Assembly (NCBI GenBank): GCA_029851415.1
Contig: CM056743.1
Coordinates: 90,246,501-90,310,500 of the forward strand
Origin: Eretmocerus hayati
Lineage: Eukaryota > Arthropoda > Insecta > Hymenoptera > Aphelinidae
DNA: 64,000 nt
Reading direction: 5' to 3'
A model generated the notes under the pieces. The model saw only the letters and a list, made by a program, of their open reading frames with translations, was not told where the DNA came from and searched no databases. Of the stretch, positions 19,609-30,063 are shown piece after piece. The position numbers were made by a program, and so were the translations under genes. The stretch's first letter is position 1. Each line of letters starts with the position of its first letter.

Positions 19609-21529
19609 ATTGATTGATTGATTGATATGAATTTTATTGAAGACGGGGGGTAGAGACCCCATTCGCCCAATTAAGAAGTATACATAGCAAGAAATGAAGA
19701 TTTATCAAACTAATAATATGCAAATAATATATGATGAAAGGTATAGGTATTCCTATTATAATATATACAAGTAGAATCAACAATAAGCTGGAGAGCTCTC
19801 AATCTGCAGTAGAATTAGGTTGGCTGTGAGGGCTGATTTGAAATAGCGAGGAGGGATGAAGGAGTAGCTTCAAGCCCTTCGAGCAAGGCACGCTCGTACC
19901 ACTCATTGCGATCACGATCTCGTAGAAAATTCAGTAGAGTATCCTTGAGGTTGTCCAAGCTTGCTTCAAAGTCAAGGTACGGGAGCTTATTGAGGAGATG
20001 CAAGGCACGGATGGTGAATGATTGGTTGAGGACTTCAGTGCGTGGGGATCGGTAGGTAAAGGACGCTCTGTTGTTCCTTTCCGACTGGCGGAGGGTAGGG
20101 TTGTCTATAGCCAGAGGAAACTTAGTCCTGAGAAACTTTCGCTGATTGTATTCAATCACGGCAACAGCAAGTGAGCCGAGGAGATACTCTCTATGGCTTC
20201 CAGCAGAGAGCCAGCCGAGACTCAGGTGGTAGGGTGTAACATTGGCTTGCCGAGGGATATTGCCATAGATGAATCTGATGCACGCATTGTGCAAGCGGTG
20301 GAGCTTCAGATCTTGTTCTTCATTCAGTCCTGTGAGCAAGGCCCAGCCATAGTCGAAGTATGGCAAAACTGAGCTTTTAACAAGTTGCTGCCTAAGTGGA
20401 CGAGCCAAGCTGCGAGCAGCGATTCTGGGAGAATAGAGGGATCCATGGACACGCTGGCTCACTTGATTGATTTGTTTGCTCCAATCAAGTGACCGGTCGA
20501 TGAACATTCCGAGACTCTTGATCTGATTTGAAAAGGGTATAGCGGTGCCCATGACTTGGACCTACGGCAGTTGACTGAAATTTATGTCTTTGAGGTAGAG
20601 CTTGCTGCCTAGGATCATAACAGATGTTCTTGAGGTATTCAGTTTGAGCTCGTTTTCTGAGGCCCACTTGGCAACTGCTTGAGCATCCAACGAAATCAGT
20701 GCAATATGGTCAAGGAGCTCTTTGGGGAGGCAATGGAGATATATGCTTGAGTCATCGGCAAATATGGCACAGTTGGTATGCGTTAGTGCCTCAGGAAGAT
20801 CATTAATGGAGATAAGGAAGAGCAAGGGGCCGAGAACACTGCCTTGGGGCACGCCAGTTACGATGGGGAGCCATGACTCATGCATGCCATCAGCAAAGCG
20901 AACTGCTCGACGACGTTCGCTGAGGTAGCTAGCGAACCAACGGATAACACGATCACTGCATCCTATTTTTCTAAGCTTAAGCAGAAGTTTTGCATGGGGC
21001 AGTGTATCAAACGCTTTTGAAAAGTCAGAAGAAATCAATATCGTTAGCATTCGTTTGTCGATAGCGTGCCGAGTATCCTCTAAAACTCCAAGAAGGGCTG
21101 ATTGAGTGGAATGGTGGGATCTGAAGCCAGATTGTCTCTCGTGGAGCTGGTTGGAGGCTGAAAGATGATCTGAAAGCTGCTTGTGGACAATTCGTTCTAA
21201 GACTTTCGAAAGCTCGGAAAGTTGTGCGATGGGTCGCGTATCAGAAGGCGTCTTAGGGGCGGATACTTCCGGGAGAGGAATGATTGATGCTTGTTTCCAG
21301 GTGGTCGGAAAATAACCTGTTGAAAGAGAGCCATTGATCACGCTAGTCAGCTGAGTTTGTATTGCTGGAAACGCTAGTTCAGCCATAGAGGACGAGATTT
21401 CGTCTGCACCCATACCTATTGATTTGCTATCAAAAAAAGCTTTGGTGACATCAGACTCACTAACTGGAGTGAAGTCAAATGTTGGAATGGTTGTTGGCAA
21501 AGGTATGGAGCAGATGCGATCAACTTCTG
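19609..21529 (-). mobile_element. 5'-truncated CR1/jockey-type LINE in a GA microsatellite
   Basis: Reverse-strand LINE with RT and C-terminal region, ending at its 3' side in a short tandem tail, (ATTG)n on the plus strand at 19609-19626. (AG)n lies outside both ends (19589-19608 and 21530-21542), which fits insertion into a GA repeat. The 5' half (endonuclease and ORF1) is missing, a common outcome of incomplete reverse transcription. A tandem-repeat tail rather than poly-A is typical of the CR1/L2/jockey group. Confidence 0.8.
19815..21500 (-). pseudogene. LINE reverse transcriptase and C-terminal region, one in-frame stop
   Basis: RT motifs in order from 21500: RPIAQLSELSKVLERIV (about residue 89), GFRSHHSTQSAL, SSDFSKAFDTL (157-167, catalytic Asp), GVPQGSVLGP (216-225) and IFADDSS (FADD 247-250). 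An in-frame TAG at 20562-20564 divides this from the C-terminal region, which continues in the same frame from about 20561 to 19815. The second part has the post-RT thumb and C-terminal helices typical of LINE ORF2 (LGMFIDRSLDW, LPYFDYGWALL, LHRLHNACIRFIYG). Removing that single stop would leave 562 codons open. A frame-shifted fragment continues upstream to about 21,529. Confidence 0.85.
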
Positions 21530-21659
21530 AGAGAGAGAGAGAGCTGACTTACACGTCACAGAAAGGCGCTCGGGGGGATTCAAAGGGACCGATGCATCAT
21601 GGTTTTTAGCTCCTACCCGATGCGCTCTCACTATTTCGGGATATGTGAAGGGCCGAGCG

Positions 21660-21960
21660 CCGACTTCTTCTCGGTATGCGGATAACCCGTACATGCACCA
21701 TAGAAATACAACGGATAGAGGCGAGGAGCGACCGATCTGTCTGCCAGTGGCTGCGTGAGAGGTTTAGAAAGAGACGCACGACCGAGTAACATGGATGGGT
21801 AGGGAGAGGAGTCTGAGAGGTGGAGGCGACGATGGTGTGAGTGTATATGCGTGAGAGACCCGCGATCGTGGCTCGAAGGCCAGCGAGGATTGCAGACGAC
21901 ACACGTCTAAGCTTGTTTGCTCCGAAATTCGTTTGCCATGTGGCGGCCACGCCGCGATCG
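21660..21960 (-). repeat. Dispersed repeat copy A
   Basis: The reverse complement aligns by eye with 30960-31185, most clearly over CGCTCCTCGCCTCTATCCG (matching CACTCCTCTCCTCTATTCG). It may be the end of an unknown element. No coding. Confidence 0.45.
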
Positions 21961-22205
21961 TCGAGGGTTCCTTTCCATGATTTTTATCATGATAATAACT
22001 GCAGCATAGCGACGAACGTGCGGTAGGTGTGACGTACGAGGAAAGATGGTGGGTCATTGCGTCGTATGTGAGAAGCAAGCTGCTTGCAATGAATCTTTGC
22101 GGAGCTACCACAAGTAAGTGTAGACTTACCATTGTTTTTTGCCATATTAACCAACTTTGTGAAGCACTCATTTTTTGATGAAAATTCGGGGCGTCACAGA
22201 CACAT

Positions 22206-23137
22206 GGGCGTTTCTCTGGAACTTTTACACCTGCTGGAATACAGCTATGGATAATGATATAAGGAAACAATCAAATTTATCGGTCCCGATCGAGGTGAAA
22301 ATATCATTATCCGAGTCTCAAAATGATATATGTTCGGCCTCTGTATGATCAGAAGAAGTTGATTCATTCTAGCTGACTCAAAGAGAGAAAATGAGGGGAA
22401 GATCTTGTGGGAATACTTGGTACTCTCGGGCGGTCTCACGGATATTCTGGTGATGCCGCGCAACTTTTTGGGTTGATTCAAACTGCATTTGGTGAGTGGT
22501 ATATTAAAGAAGATTGGCCCAAAAGCGCGATGATGTGCTACCAATTCAGCCAAAACTGTATGACTTTGAAAATTGGGAATAAAAAATCAATCATGTCTCG
22601 TTCAACTCAAAGATGATTACGCCAAGCTCCTGCCGTGACTCTGAACGCAATTTTTGGAATGCACATCTGAAGGAGATGTAATTGCGAAGATTTTGCGACA
22701 AAACTCGTGTTTGTGCGGTATTTCTGTCTAGATTACGGCCGTTTTGAAGTGAAATAGAAAGAACGTGACTCATGAAAAAAATTCAGTTTTTCTCATTCCA
22801 CATTGGCGAATCGAGCTCTATGTTGATAAAACCAATTGTGACCGGATATCCTGACCTTACGAAGCCGCAAAAAGCCCGAGGTGTTCGTTGAAAGTGTCAA
22901 TCTTGCCAAATAATTGCTTAGGAAATTCTGGAAAATCGGCGAAAAACAACTTTGAGTTCGACTTATTAACGTGATTTTGTCGATGTCACTCACTCTATAT
23001 GAGTTCCAATAGTGGATTTGTAACTTTCAATACTACACAAATATGTGAGAAAGAGGTCCCAGGTGTGCGTTGAGCGGTTTTCATTTTTCATTTCTCATCG
23101 ATTTTCAGCAAAGTGCAAAAGTTCCAGAGAAACGCTT
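22206..23137. mobile_element. Non-autonomous TIR element, 932 bp
   Basis: Imperfect terminal inverted repeats of about 30 bp share GCGTTTCTCTGGAACTTTT (22208-22226 and its complement near 23,117-23,135). ACAT lies directly outside both ends (22202-22205 and 23138-23141), a candidate 4-bp target duplication. The interior has no transposase. The superfamily is not assigned. Confidence 0.65.
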
Positions 23138-23431
23138 ACATATCCATGCATAGCTTTTATCTAGCAATCCGTCATTCAGTTGTCGACACGCTGTGCATTG
23201 ATAATTAAAATATACTTGTGAGGCTAATTATGTGAGGTTAACCTATAGGGGTAGCACAAAATTTCTGAAACATGAGAATCCATATAGCTGAATAATGATT
23301 TCTTGGTTATAATTGACAAAGTTCAGCAGATGCAAAGCGTACGCAAAACTAATGTCAACGTAATGTTTTCCATCCAAATCCTATAAATTGATCTACAGAC
23401 TCCTTTTGAACGGAATTTGAATATTCAGTCC

Positions 23432-23635
23432 CAGGGTTTGTAACTAAATAGATTTTGAATTTAGTTGAATTTCGTTATCTTGAGGTTTTCATCCGAATTC
23501 AACCTGGAAACCCATCTTATCTTTTTTTTTTCATCAATCATGAGGATTATGATCGCCATAACCACTCGACTCAGACAGAAAATGGTCCTCAACGAAATTC
23601 AATGAAATTGAAGATTGATTCCGTTACAAACCCTG
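23432..23635. mobile_element. hAT-like MITE, 204 bp
   Basis: Ends are CAGGGTTTGTAAC and GTTACAAACCCTG, with similarity between arms continuing to about 46 bp. Flanks are TTCAGTCC (23424-23431) and TTCAGACC (23636-23643), an 8-bp target duplication with one mismatch. An 8-bp duplication and CA-G-type ends are characteristic of hAT elements. No ORF. Confidence 0.8.
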
Positions 23636-23856
23636 TTCAGACCTGAATGAATCAATTCCAATTTATATGATTTTAAGTGCCTGAAATGCAATTTTTCTCA
23701 CTCTTCCTTCTCATGCCCATAATTTGAAATATATTCTATCTGATTATTTCTCAGATTGGTGAGTTCAATGGTTATCATTTTTTATGTCGAGATTTGACAG
23801 ATGAGTTCATATATTTTTTGATAATCTGAATAATCATTGAACAATTTTTTACATAG

Positions 23857-24083
23857 GTTTCCAAGCAAACATGAGCCGAGACAAGCATGGCTAAAAGTTT
23901 TGAATCATTCCAAGTGTAGCAGCCACAGTAAAATATGCAGTGATCATTCCGACCCTCCATGTTTCCATGACACCGGAGGTTATACAACCCGAAAACGATT
24001 GAAAACCAACGCAGTCCCAAGAATTTGTATAACCGTTGGAGATTCTGTTCCTAACCTATGTGAAATGAACAAAGATGTTTCTG
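23857..24083 (+). pseudogene. THAP zinc-finger exon (C-terminal two thirds)
   Basis: A polypyrimidine tract plus ACATAG precedes the exon, and CTG|GTAAGT follows at 24083/24084, so both splice sites are consensus. The peptide has the THAP hallmarks RFPS, the invariant Trp (AWLKVL), CSDH (second zinc pair, ICSDHSDPPCF) and the closing AVPRI in place of AVPTIF. The first CX2-4C pair must lie on an upstream exon that I cannot find. The THAP domain binds DNA in P transposases. The context with the downstream transposase core supports one gene. Confidence 0.8.
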
Positions 24084-24165
24084 GTAAGTTAATCTTGTGC
24101 TCCACAGTCTATGGTGAATTCATTCTTCATATTCGTTCATGACTGATTATGGTTCAACAATTCAG

Positions 24166-24488
24166 ATGATAATGCCGCAAGTGGTGGGAAAATTGTCAGT
24201 TCGAATGAAAATTCTTCTGAGCCCACATCAGAATCAACATCTGTGAATGTCAGTAGGGAAAGTGTACTGGATGATGAGAATTGTCTCATGGAGGATAACG
24301 AGAGTAGCTCGATGGGTTCAGTGACCTCAGTGACTGACAAGGGGGACCCACGAAGTGCGGGTCACCAAATCTCACCAAACTTTTTTTCACAGTCTCGTAC
24401 CACCCAGAATATGGGGAACCCAGAGTAACTCCGTCAAATGGGCTCTCTGTTCAGAGCTACTAGTAAAAATGTTAGCATTGCCAGTATA

Positions 24489-24524
<36 letters not shown>

Positions 24525-24749
24525 TTTTTGAAATGGGCCTATATGGGCAATGTTAATCTCAGTGGCTGTATCTTTGGACAGAGGGCCCATTGGACGAAGT
24601 TACTCTGGATTCTTCATATCCTATGTGGCACAAGACTGTGAAAAAAGTCTGGTCAGCTTTGGTGACCCGCAATTCGTGGGTCCTCCTTGTGAGTCTTCCG
24701 CGGGAAGAGGAAATATTAATACATTATCTCGGGAGAAGAACCTCAAAAG
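24166..24749 (+). pseudogene. Linker exon interrupted by a MITE
   Basis: The exon begins after TTCAG and continues the acidic Ser/Glu/Asn-rich linker in the open frame. It is broken at 24338 by a 352-bp fold-back insertion and resumes to AAAAG|GTAGCT at 24749. Excluding the insertion, the frame carries no obvious stop. Linkers between THAP and coiled coil vary in the family, so no motif is expected. Confidence 0.55.
24338..24689. mobile_element. Fold-back MITE with central (TA)n, 352 bp
   Basis: Arms of about 150 bp start CAAGGGGGACCCACGAAGTG and are mirrored by the right arm ending CCTTG. The centre holds (TA)n at about 24487-24520. TGA lies directly outside both ends (24335-24337 and 24690-24692), a candidate 3-bp target duplication. 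It sits within an exon of the P-type relic, so it is younger than that gene. Confidence 0.8.
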
Positions 24750-24866
24750 GTAGCTGAACCATTCCTCGCAAATTTTCAGACTGACAATATTCAATAACCC
24801 CTTTATTTATTTTCCATCCCAGTCATATATAATTATTGAAGTTTTCCATCATTGCGTAATTTTTAG

Positions 24867-24992
24867 GGAACTTGTTGAGGAAGATTTTCCATCACTTGTT
24901 AATTCTGACACTGGAAATGATGGAACTGATAACAATGGTACCAACACGGAACAATTTGTGGACTCGAATGATGGTGGAGATAACCGTAAACG
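24867..24992 (+). pseudogene. Acidic linker exon
   Basis: TTTTTAG precedes and ACG|GTAAAA follows. The peptide between is acidic and Asn/Gly-rich (ELVEEDFPSLVNSDTGND). The intron sizes of about 75-120 bases are normal for insects. Confidence 0.55.
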
Positions 24993-25107
24993 GTAAAAGT
25001 CATAACTGAACTAAATAAGGACCAGACTATGAGTATTACATAATCAGACATAGAATATTCAATTTTTCCCATCTTTTCCGGGGAAAATCCAGTTTTCGAT
25101 CCTGCAG

Positions 25108-25404
25108 ATATCCCCGAGAGAAAATATCCGGCTGCGAATTAAGAAGAAATTCATGAATCTTGCAAGGAAAAATTCCAAATCTGATGAAAAATGGGAATTT
25201 TGCACACAATACGTGAGGCATAAGGGACGTGTTGTGCAAGCCGAAAGAATGAAAAGTGCTCGGAGAGACAAGGAAATTGTGACTTTGAATCAATTAGTCG
25301 ACAAATTAGAGTCAAAGAATATGGATGCAATAGCGGAGTACCTCCAGGTTGAACAATCCGATCATTATCTATCGGATTATTTGAACTCGGTAGATGATCC
25401 ATAA
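25108..25404 (+). pseudogene. Coiled-coil exon of the transposase relic
   Basis: The exon follows CCTGCAG. It encodes a basic helix and a leucine-repeat segment (TLNQLVDKLESKNMDAIAEY) as found between THAP and catalytic domains of P transposases, where it mediates dimerisation. It ends in TAA at 25402-25404. Because the catalytic region lies 0.75 kb downstream, this stop may be a mutation or the end of a truncated THAP protein. Confidence 0.5.
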
Positions 25405-25439
25405 TACTCACCCAGACAAAAGAAACTTTTTGCACAAAA

Positions 25440-25490
25440 CACTTACAAAAAGTTTGTGAACAAAAGTTTGTTTACAAACTTTTTGTTAGT
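25440..25490. repeat. Hairpin
   Basis: ACAAAAAGTTTGT and ACAAACTTTTTGT form a perfect 13-bp stem around a GAACAAAAGTTTGTTT-type centre that can pair alternatively. Confidence 0.6.
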
Positions 25491-26134
25491 TTACTAACCA
25501 TAATATGCATGAATCTCTTGTCTTATGAAAATTGTTAGCTATGCTGATATTTGGCTCGAATTTTGTAATGCATGCATGAAGGTGTTGGTGCAAAGGGTTC
25601 TCGAAAGCTTGTATTATTGTGGGACCTCATCTGAATAAATACTCATTACTCTATAAGGTTAGATTTCATACATTTCAAGAACATGATTGATATTATTAGA
25701 TTTGTAAGAAAAATTGAACATTTTCGTAAAAAATTTTCGCTCATCCTGGCATACGAGCTTTTCGGGCCTTCAGCTGTGAACTCATGATGGATACTAATCT
25801 CACATCTACATTCACACGGTCAGAATTTTCTCTTGCAAAATGATATATTTATACAAATGAAATTATCTGTTATCCATAGACATAGAAAAAATATGTTCAA
25901 CTATTGTGATAATTCAACACATGAGACTTTTCTACATTTTTTAGGCACAACCATACTACTATGTATTTCCAAGCCTGTGTTATTAAATGATTGAAATTTA
26001 TGAAAACTATCCAATAAGTTATGAATCCTCTCAATCTGCCAAAAAAACTACTCCGCGGAATGTCATGCTTATCTCATTGTACTAGCTATCAAGATATTTT
26101 CATGGAAATAAATCGTTGTTCTGAATTGCATTTT
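25491..26134. other. AT-rich non-coding stretch within the P relic
   Basis: No exon-like sequence or repeat seen; possibly intron or degraded coding. Confidence 0.4.
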
Positions 26135-27056
26135 ACTAGGAACTGCCTCCCCATTTGCGAGAGTTGATGGAGAGAATAGAAGAGAAGAAGACTACCCAAG
26201 CTTACACGCCTCATTTGGAGAATTTCCTGAGGGCTCTTTCATTCTCCCGCAAGTTACGAAATGGCTCGACAGAGTTTCATGAAAGCCCTTTCTTGCGCAG
26301 AGACTCTGAATAAATGAAGTTGTGCTAAGAAATTAAGTCCTGGGATTGATGAGGAGTGTCGCGAACATTTCTACAGTCGTAGAGAATGAGAGGAGAAGAG
26401 GGGAATAGGATGTTTTCAATGTGACCTTTGATGAAATGTACATGAAGGAGTGTAAATATTTCTTTGTTGGTCATAAGTGGGAAGGAGTGGCAGATTTGAG
26501 GGGTCTTGATTGATTGGAAGAGAAAGATGAAGACGGTATAGGTTTGCCGGCAAAAAAGGCTTTGGTTTTGATGTTGGTGATTTTGGATGGATGTTTCGAG
26601 GCTCCTGTTGCATATTATTATGTTAATCCCCTGAGTGGGGTCGATAAGTCCGTTTTACTGAAGGGTCTCTTGATAAAATCGCACGAAAAGGAAATTCGTG
26701 TTGTCAGTGTTACATTTGACGGAGATGATTCTAATCAAGAGTCTTGCAAGGTATCAGGCGATAACTTTGACTATAATGACAGCGAGAATTTCCGACCTTA
26801 TTTCATCCATCCAGCATCGAAGAAAAATGAGAAAGTTTTCGTATTTCTTGATCCATGTCATATCGTTAAACTGGTTCGGAATTATTTTGCTCAGAAAGGT
26901 ATTGATATACCAAGCCCGTTGATGGCCGTAAAAGAAGGGAGGCTACATTCTCCCACCTCTGATGCCATAGAAACAAGATGGAGGAGTATTGATATACGAT
27001 GGCAGAGAGTATATAGACTGGATATTTATAACAGCGCTAAATTAGAGGCAATATGA
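26135..27056 (+). pseudogene. P/THAP9-type transposase, catalytic core
   Basis: A TTTACTAG acceptor precedes a degraded helix region (AYTPHLENFLRAL), then FDEM (first acidic catalytic site), KWEGVADLRG and, in the 26514-27056 frame, the family core. That core shows AKKALVLMLVILDGCFEAPV, VVSVTFDGDDSN (second acidic site) and VFVFLDPCHIVKLVRNYFA. Stops lie near 26,305, 26,335, 26,405 and 26,510, so it cannot be translated as one chain. The order matches the RNase H-like fold of P-superfamily transposases. It ends with NSAKLEAI and a TGA at 27054-27056. Confidence 0.85.
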
Positions 27057-27063
27057 CGAAAGA

Positions 27064-27525
27064 ATGCATTGTGCGTGTAAGGTTAGAAATCGGGATGTAT
27101 ACTTCTACAATGAAGAAATGGGAGTCTTCCTAGCTACTCAAGTTTTGAGCAATAGCACATCAGTAGCATTGGATTTATTTGAATATTCGTATAAGTTTTC
27201 TAGATTTCAGGGTGCTTCAGCTACTTCTAAATTTTGTGCCAAGTTGAATGCCAGTTCCGACCTCTTAAATTCGAAGAGCAAATTTTGTAAAACGCCTGGT
27301 AGACGTGCTATAACGGAAGAAGCTCTGCTTGAACTGGAAGACGAAGCCGAAAAGTATACTGAGTACATTAAAAAACTTGAAGTAGATGTTCCTGTCAAGC
27401 CAAAGGAGAAAGCTTCAGAATTCAAAAAGAAGCTGCTTCGAGTAAAGATGAGAATGATTCAGGGAATGAATGGAATGGAAATAAGAATATCGTCCACGAG
27501 TCCCACACCCAGAAGGAACAAATAG
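27064..27525 (+). pseudogene. P/THAP9-type transposase, post-core segment
   Basis: The segment with LATQVLSNSTSVALDLFEY and FQGASATSKFCAKLNASSDL corresponds to the region after the catalytic core where P-type proteins have a V-x-L-A-Q-V-LS-NSV helix and a helical insertion. It is in a different frame from the core, so at least one indel separates them near 27,055. The tail is Lys/Glu-rich. Confidence 0.7.
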
Positions 27526-27559
27526 ATCCACCAAATCCCATGATCAATGTGCCAAAAGT

Positions 27560-28230
27560 TAGACAATCAGTCTCGAAAGCTACATGCACCAGGACGGATT
27601 ACCGGGAACCATCGTCTGTTTGACGAATCTCGTTCCGCTTTGTGGAATGCTTTTCGGAGAGAATATTGTTTCATATTTTCACTCGTATAAGTTATCACAG
27701 GACCACTTGGAGACGTTTTTTGCTCTCATTAGGAGAATGAATGGCTTCTGCTACAATCCTACTACAGTCCAATTTAAATCTGCTCATAGAAAATTGCTTC
27801 AGCATTGTTCAAATGTAGCTGTCCCATTATCAGCCAATTGCTCCCCACAAGATCATACATTTTCGTTAACGAATGATATTACGAGTCCAGAAGATCCAAA
27901 TTCCATCCAAATCCAATCCAATCATTCTGATCCAACTGTTCAAGAAGAACCATCTACAAGTATCTCTAGTGCGCGCGGAGCATTTGCTGATGTAACCAAT
28001 TCTCCAAGAGAGAAGAGACAGCACCAGCTAAAAGGCCAGCAAATAGGAGGGAGAGAAATGAAAGAGTCAAAAAGAAGTTGGAAGATTACAAAGTGAATAG
28101 TTACCTACATTGAAACTATAGTAGAGATTTGGCACTTTCGCAAACAGAACAATTCAGTTGGGTTGCAACAGAGTATTTGAACGATGTTATTTAACATACC
28201 GCTGGATCAATTGTTCACTAGCGTTTTTGC
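27560..28230 (+). pseudogene. P/THAP9-type transposase, C-terminal region
   Basis: The diagnostic stretch YKLSQDHLETFFALIRRMNG followed by NPTTVQFKSAHRKLLQ is the conserved C-terminal block of P/THAP9 transposases and carries the last catalytic acidic residue (the Glu of HLETFF). The ORF ends at 28,096. Past it, a degraded WVATEYLNDVI block (about 28,150-28,200) aligns with the next family motif. The frame differs from the preceding segment. Confidence 0.8.
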
Positions 28231-28371
28231 CTACCTCGCTGACGCTCGTCCGGCTTGGACGTCTCTGATATGGTATGGACCCCTGAAATGCTTCTGTAGT
28301 TCAACAATGTAAAGTTGAGATTTCATAATACAGTGGATTCTGAAAAAATAATTTCACGCCCCATCCACGGC

Positions 28372-28830
28372 CCTAACCCCAGTCCCAGCCCCAGCCTCAG
28401 CCACAGCCCCAGTCTCAGCCTCAGCACCAACCTCAGACCAAGACCCAGCTCCAGCCCCAGCTCAGCTTTAGCTCCAGCCTCAGCCTAAGCCTTAGCTTCG
28501 GCCTCAGCTCCAGTCTTAGCCTCAGCCTCAGCCCCAGCTCCAGCCCGAGCCACAGCTTCAGCCACGCCCTATCCACGGCCCCAGCCCCAGTTCCAGCCAC
28601 AGCTCCAGCCTCAGTCCCAGTCACAACCTCAGCCTCAGTCCATCCTCAGCTTCGGCCCGGCTCCAGCCCCAGCCTTAGCCCAGCCTCGCCCCAATGGCAC
28701 AGGCCTTGCTTTATCCCTAGCCACAGGCCCAGCCTTATCCTCAGCCTCGGCCCCAGCAAAAACCTAAGCTCCTGCCTCAGTCACAGCCCCAGTCCCTGCA
28801 CCAACCTCGACCCCAGCCACAGCCCATCGA
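28372..28830 (+). repeat. Hexamer-like (CAGCCC/CAGCCT)n degenerate repeat
   Basis: About 460 bases of near-continuous 6-base periodicity, with variants CAGCTC, CAGTCC and CAGCCA. It lies inside the P relic. Confidence 0.85.
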
Positions 28831-29299
28831 CCCAAAAGGAATGTTTTGACTGATTGGATCTTGAAACAACTGATCGGACCATCAAATCAACTGCCCAATC
28901 CGTACGGATAAGTCAAAAGTCATCACCAGCATCACCAACACGGACCCACCGATCCGCCGACCCACCGGACCCACTAATCCACCAACAGCACCAACGATGT
29001 CACCACGATACGAGGCATCCGGACGGATAAAATCGGACAGACGCTTAATTAATTTAATTTGTTGGAAGGATGTTGCGAAATCTACGATTATTTGCCTTAT
29101 GACTCTTATCCCACTTATGATTTGTACCTAGATAGAAAACTAATCACGAAGGATATTTCTCTCTCCAGCAATGAATAACATGTATACCCTTATTGTCCAT
29201 CTCGTTTGACTCAGTCAATACACTAATTTCGAAATAGTTATTTACATCCAATGATGCAATTATACTGAAATAAACAACTATTCGAATCTAATAGACAGT
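28831..29299. other. Non-coding spacer inside the P relic
   Basis: CCACCGATCC-type short repeats at about 28,940-29,000, then AT-rich unique sequence. No coding seen. Confidence 0.5.
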
Positions 29300-29810
29300 G
29301 GAACCTTGAGCGATTTTCACTGGAATTTCGATGAAAGTTTCACTGAAACTCTAGCGATTTTCACTGCAATTCCAGTGGAAATTTTTCTGAAGATGAGGTG
29401 ATTTTCACTGAAATTCTAGTAAAATTGTAGTGAAATTTTCACTGATTCTTTAGTGAAATTTTCACAGATTTTTTAGTGAAATTTTCACTGAATTTTTAGC
29501 GAAGTTCTCACTGATTTTTTAGTGAAATTTTCACTGGATTTTCAGTGAAATTTTCACTAATTTTTTAGTGAAATTTCCACTGATTTTTTAGTGAAATTTT
29601 CACTAATTTTTTAGTGAAATTTCCACTGATTTCTTAGTGAAATTTTCACTAAATGTTTAGTGAAATTTTCACTGATTTTTCAGTGGAATTTTCACTGATT
29701 CTTTAGTGAAATTTCCACTCATTTTTAGTGCAATTTTCACTGAAATTTTAGTGAAATTTCCACTGGAATTCAGTGAAACGTATCACTTGAACTTTAGTGA
29801 TTTTCACTCC
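29300..29810. repeat. Tandem near-palindromic 22-24-bp repeat
   Basis: About 20 copies of TTTAGTGAAATTTTCACTGA. The core AGTGAAATTTTCACT is self-complementary but for the central base, so each unit can form a hairpin. Confidence 0.9.
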
Positions 29811-29910
29811 ATCCATCCACCAACCCACCCACCTGACCACTGACCCCCACTCACCCACCAACCCACCCACCCACGACCCCACCATGACCCATCCACCCAC
29901 CCATCACACT
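29811..29910. repeat. (CCAC)n / (CCCAT)n simple repeat
   Basis: Repeated CCACCCAC and CCATCCAC with few interruptions, directly after the hairpin array. Confidence 0.85.
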
Positions 29911-30063
29911 TGATCCCTTCCGCATATGCGATCCGATACGCAGTATGTGGACGGACAAATTTTGCCTAGCTCCTTAATTATTATAATTCAATAATCAAAA
30001 GTCGAGACTGTGACGAATGTGTGAATATGCTGGAGGGAAAAGTCACGGAGAAATCCAAATTGA

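Noticed and set aside
24338..24689. Pre-miRNA hairpin
   Set aside because: Arms are 150 bp with terminal TGA duplications and a TA microsatellite at the centre, which fits a MITE better.
29300..29810. CRISPR-like array of short regular repeats
   Set aside because: Repeats are directly adjacent with no unique spacers, and the DNA is eukaryotic.
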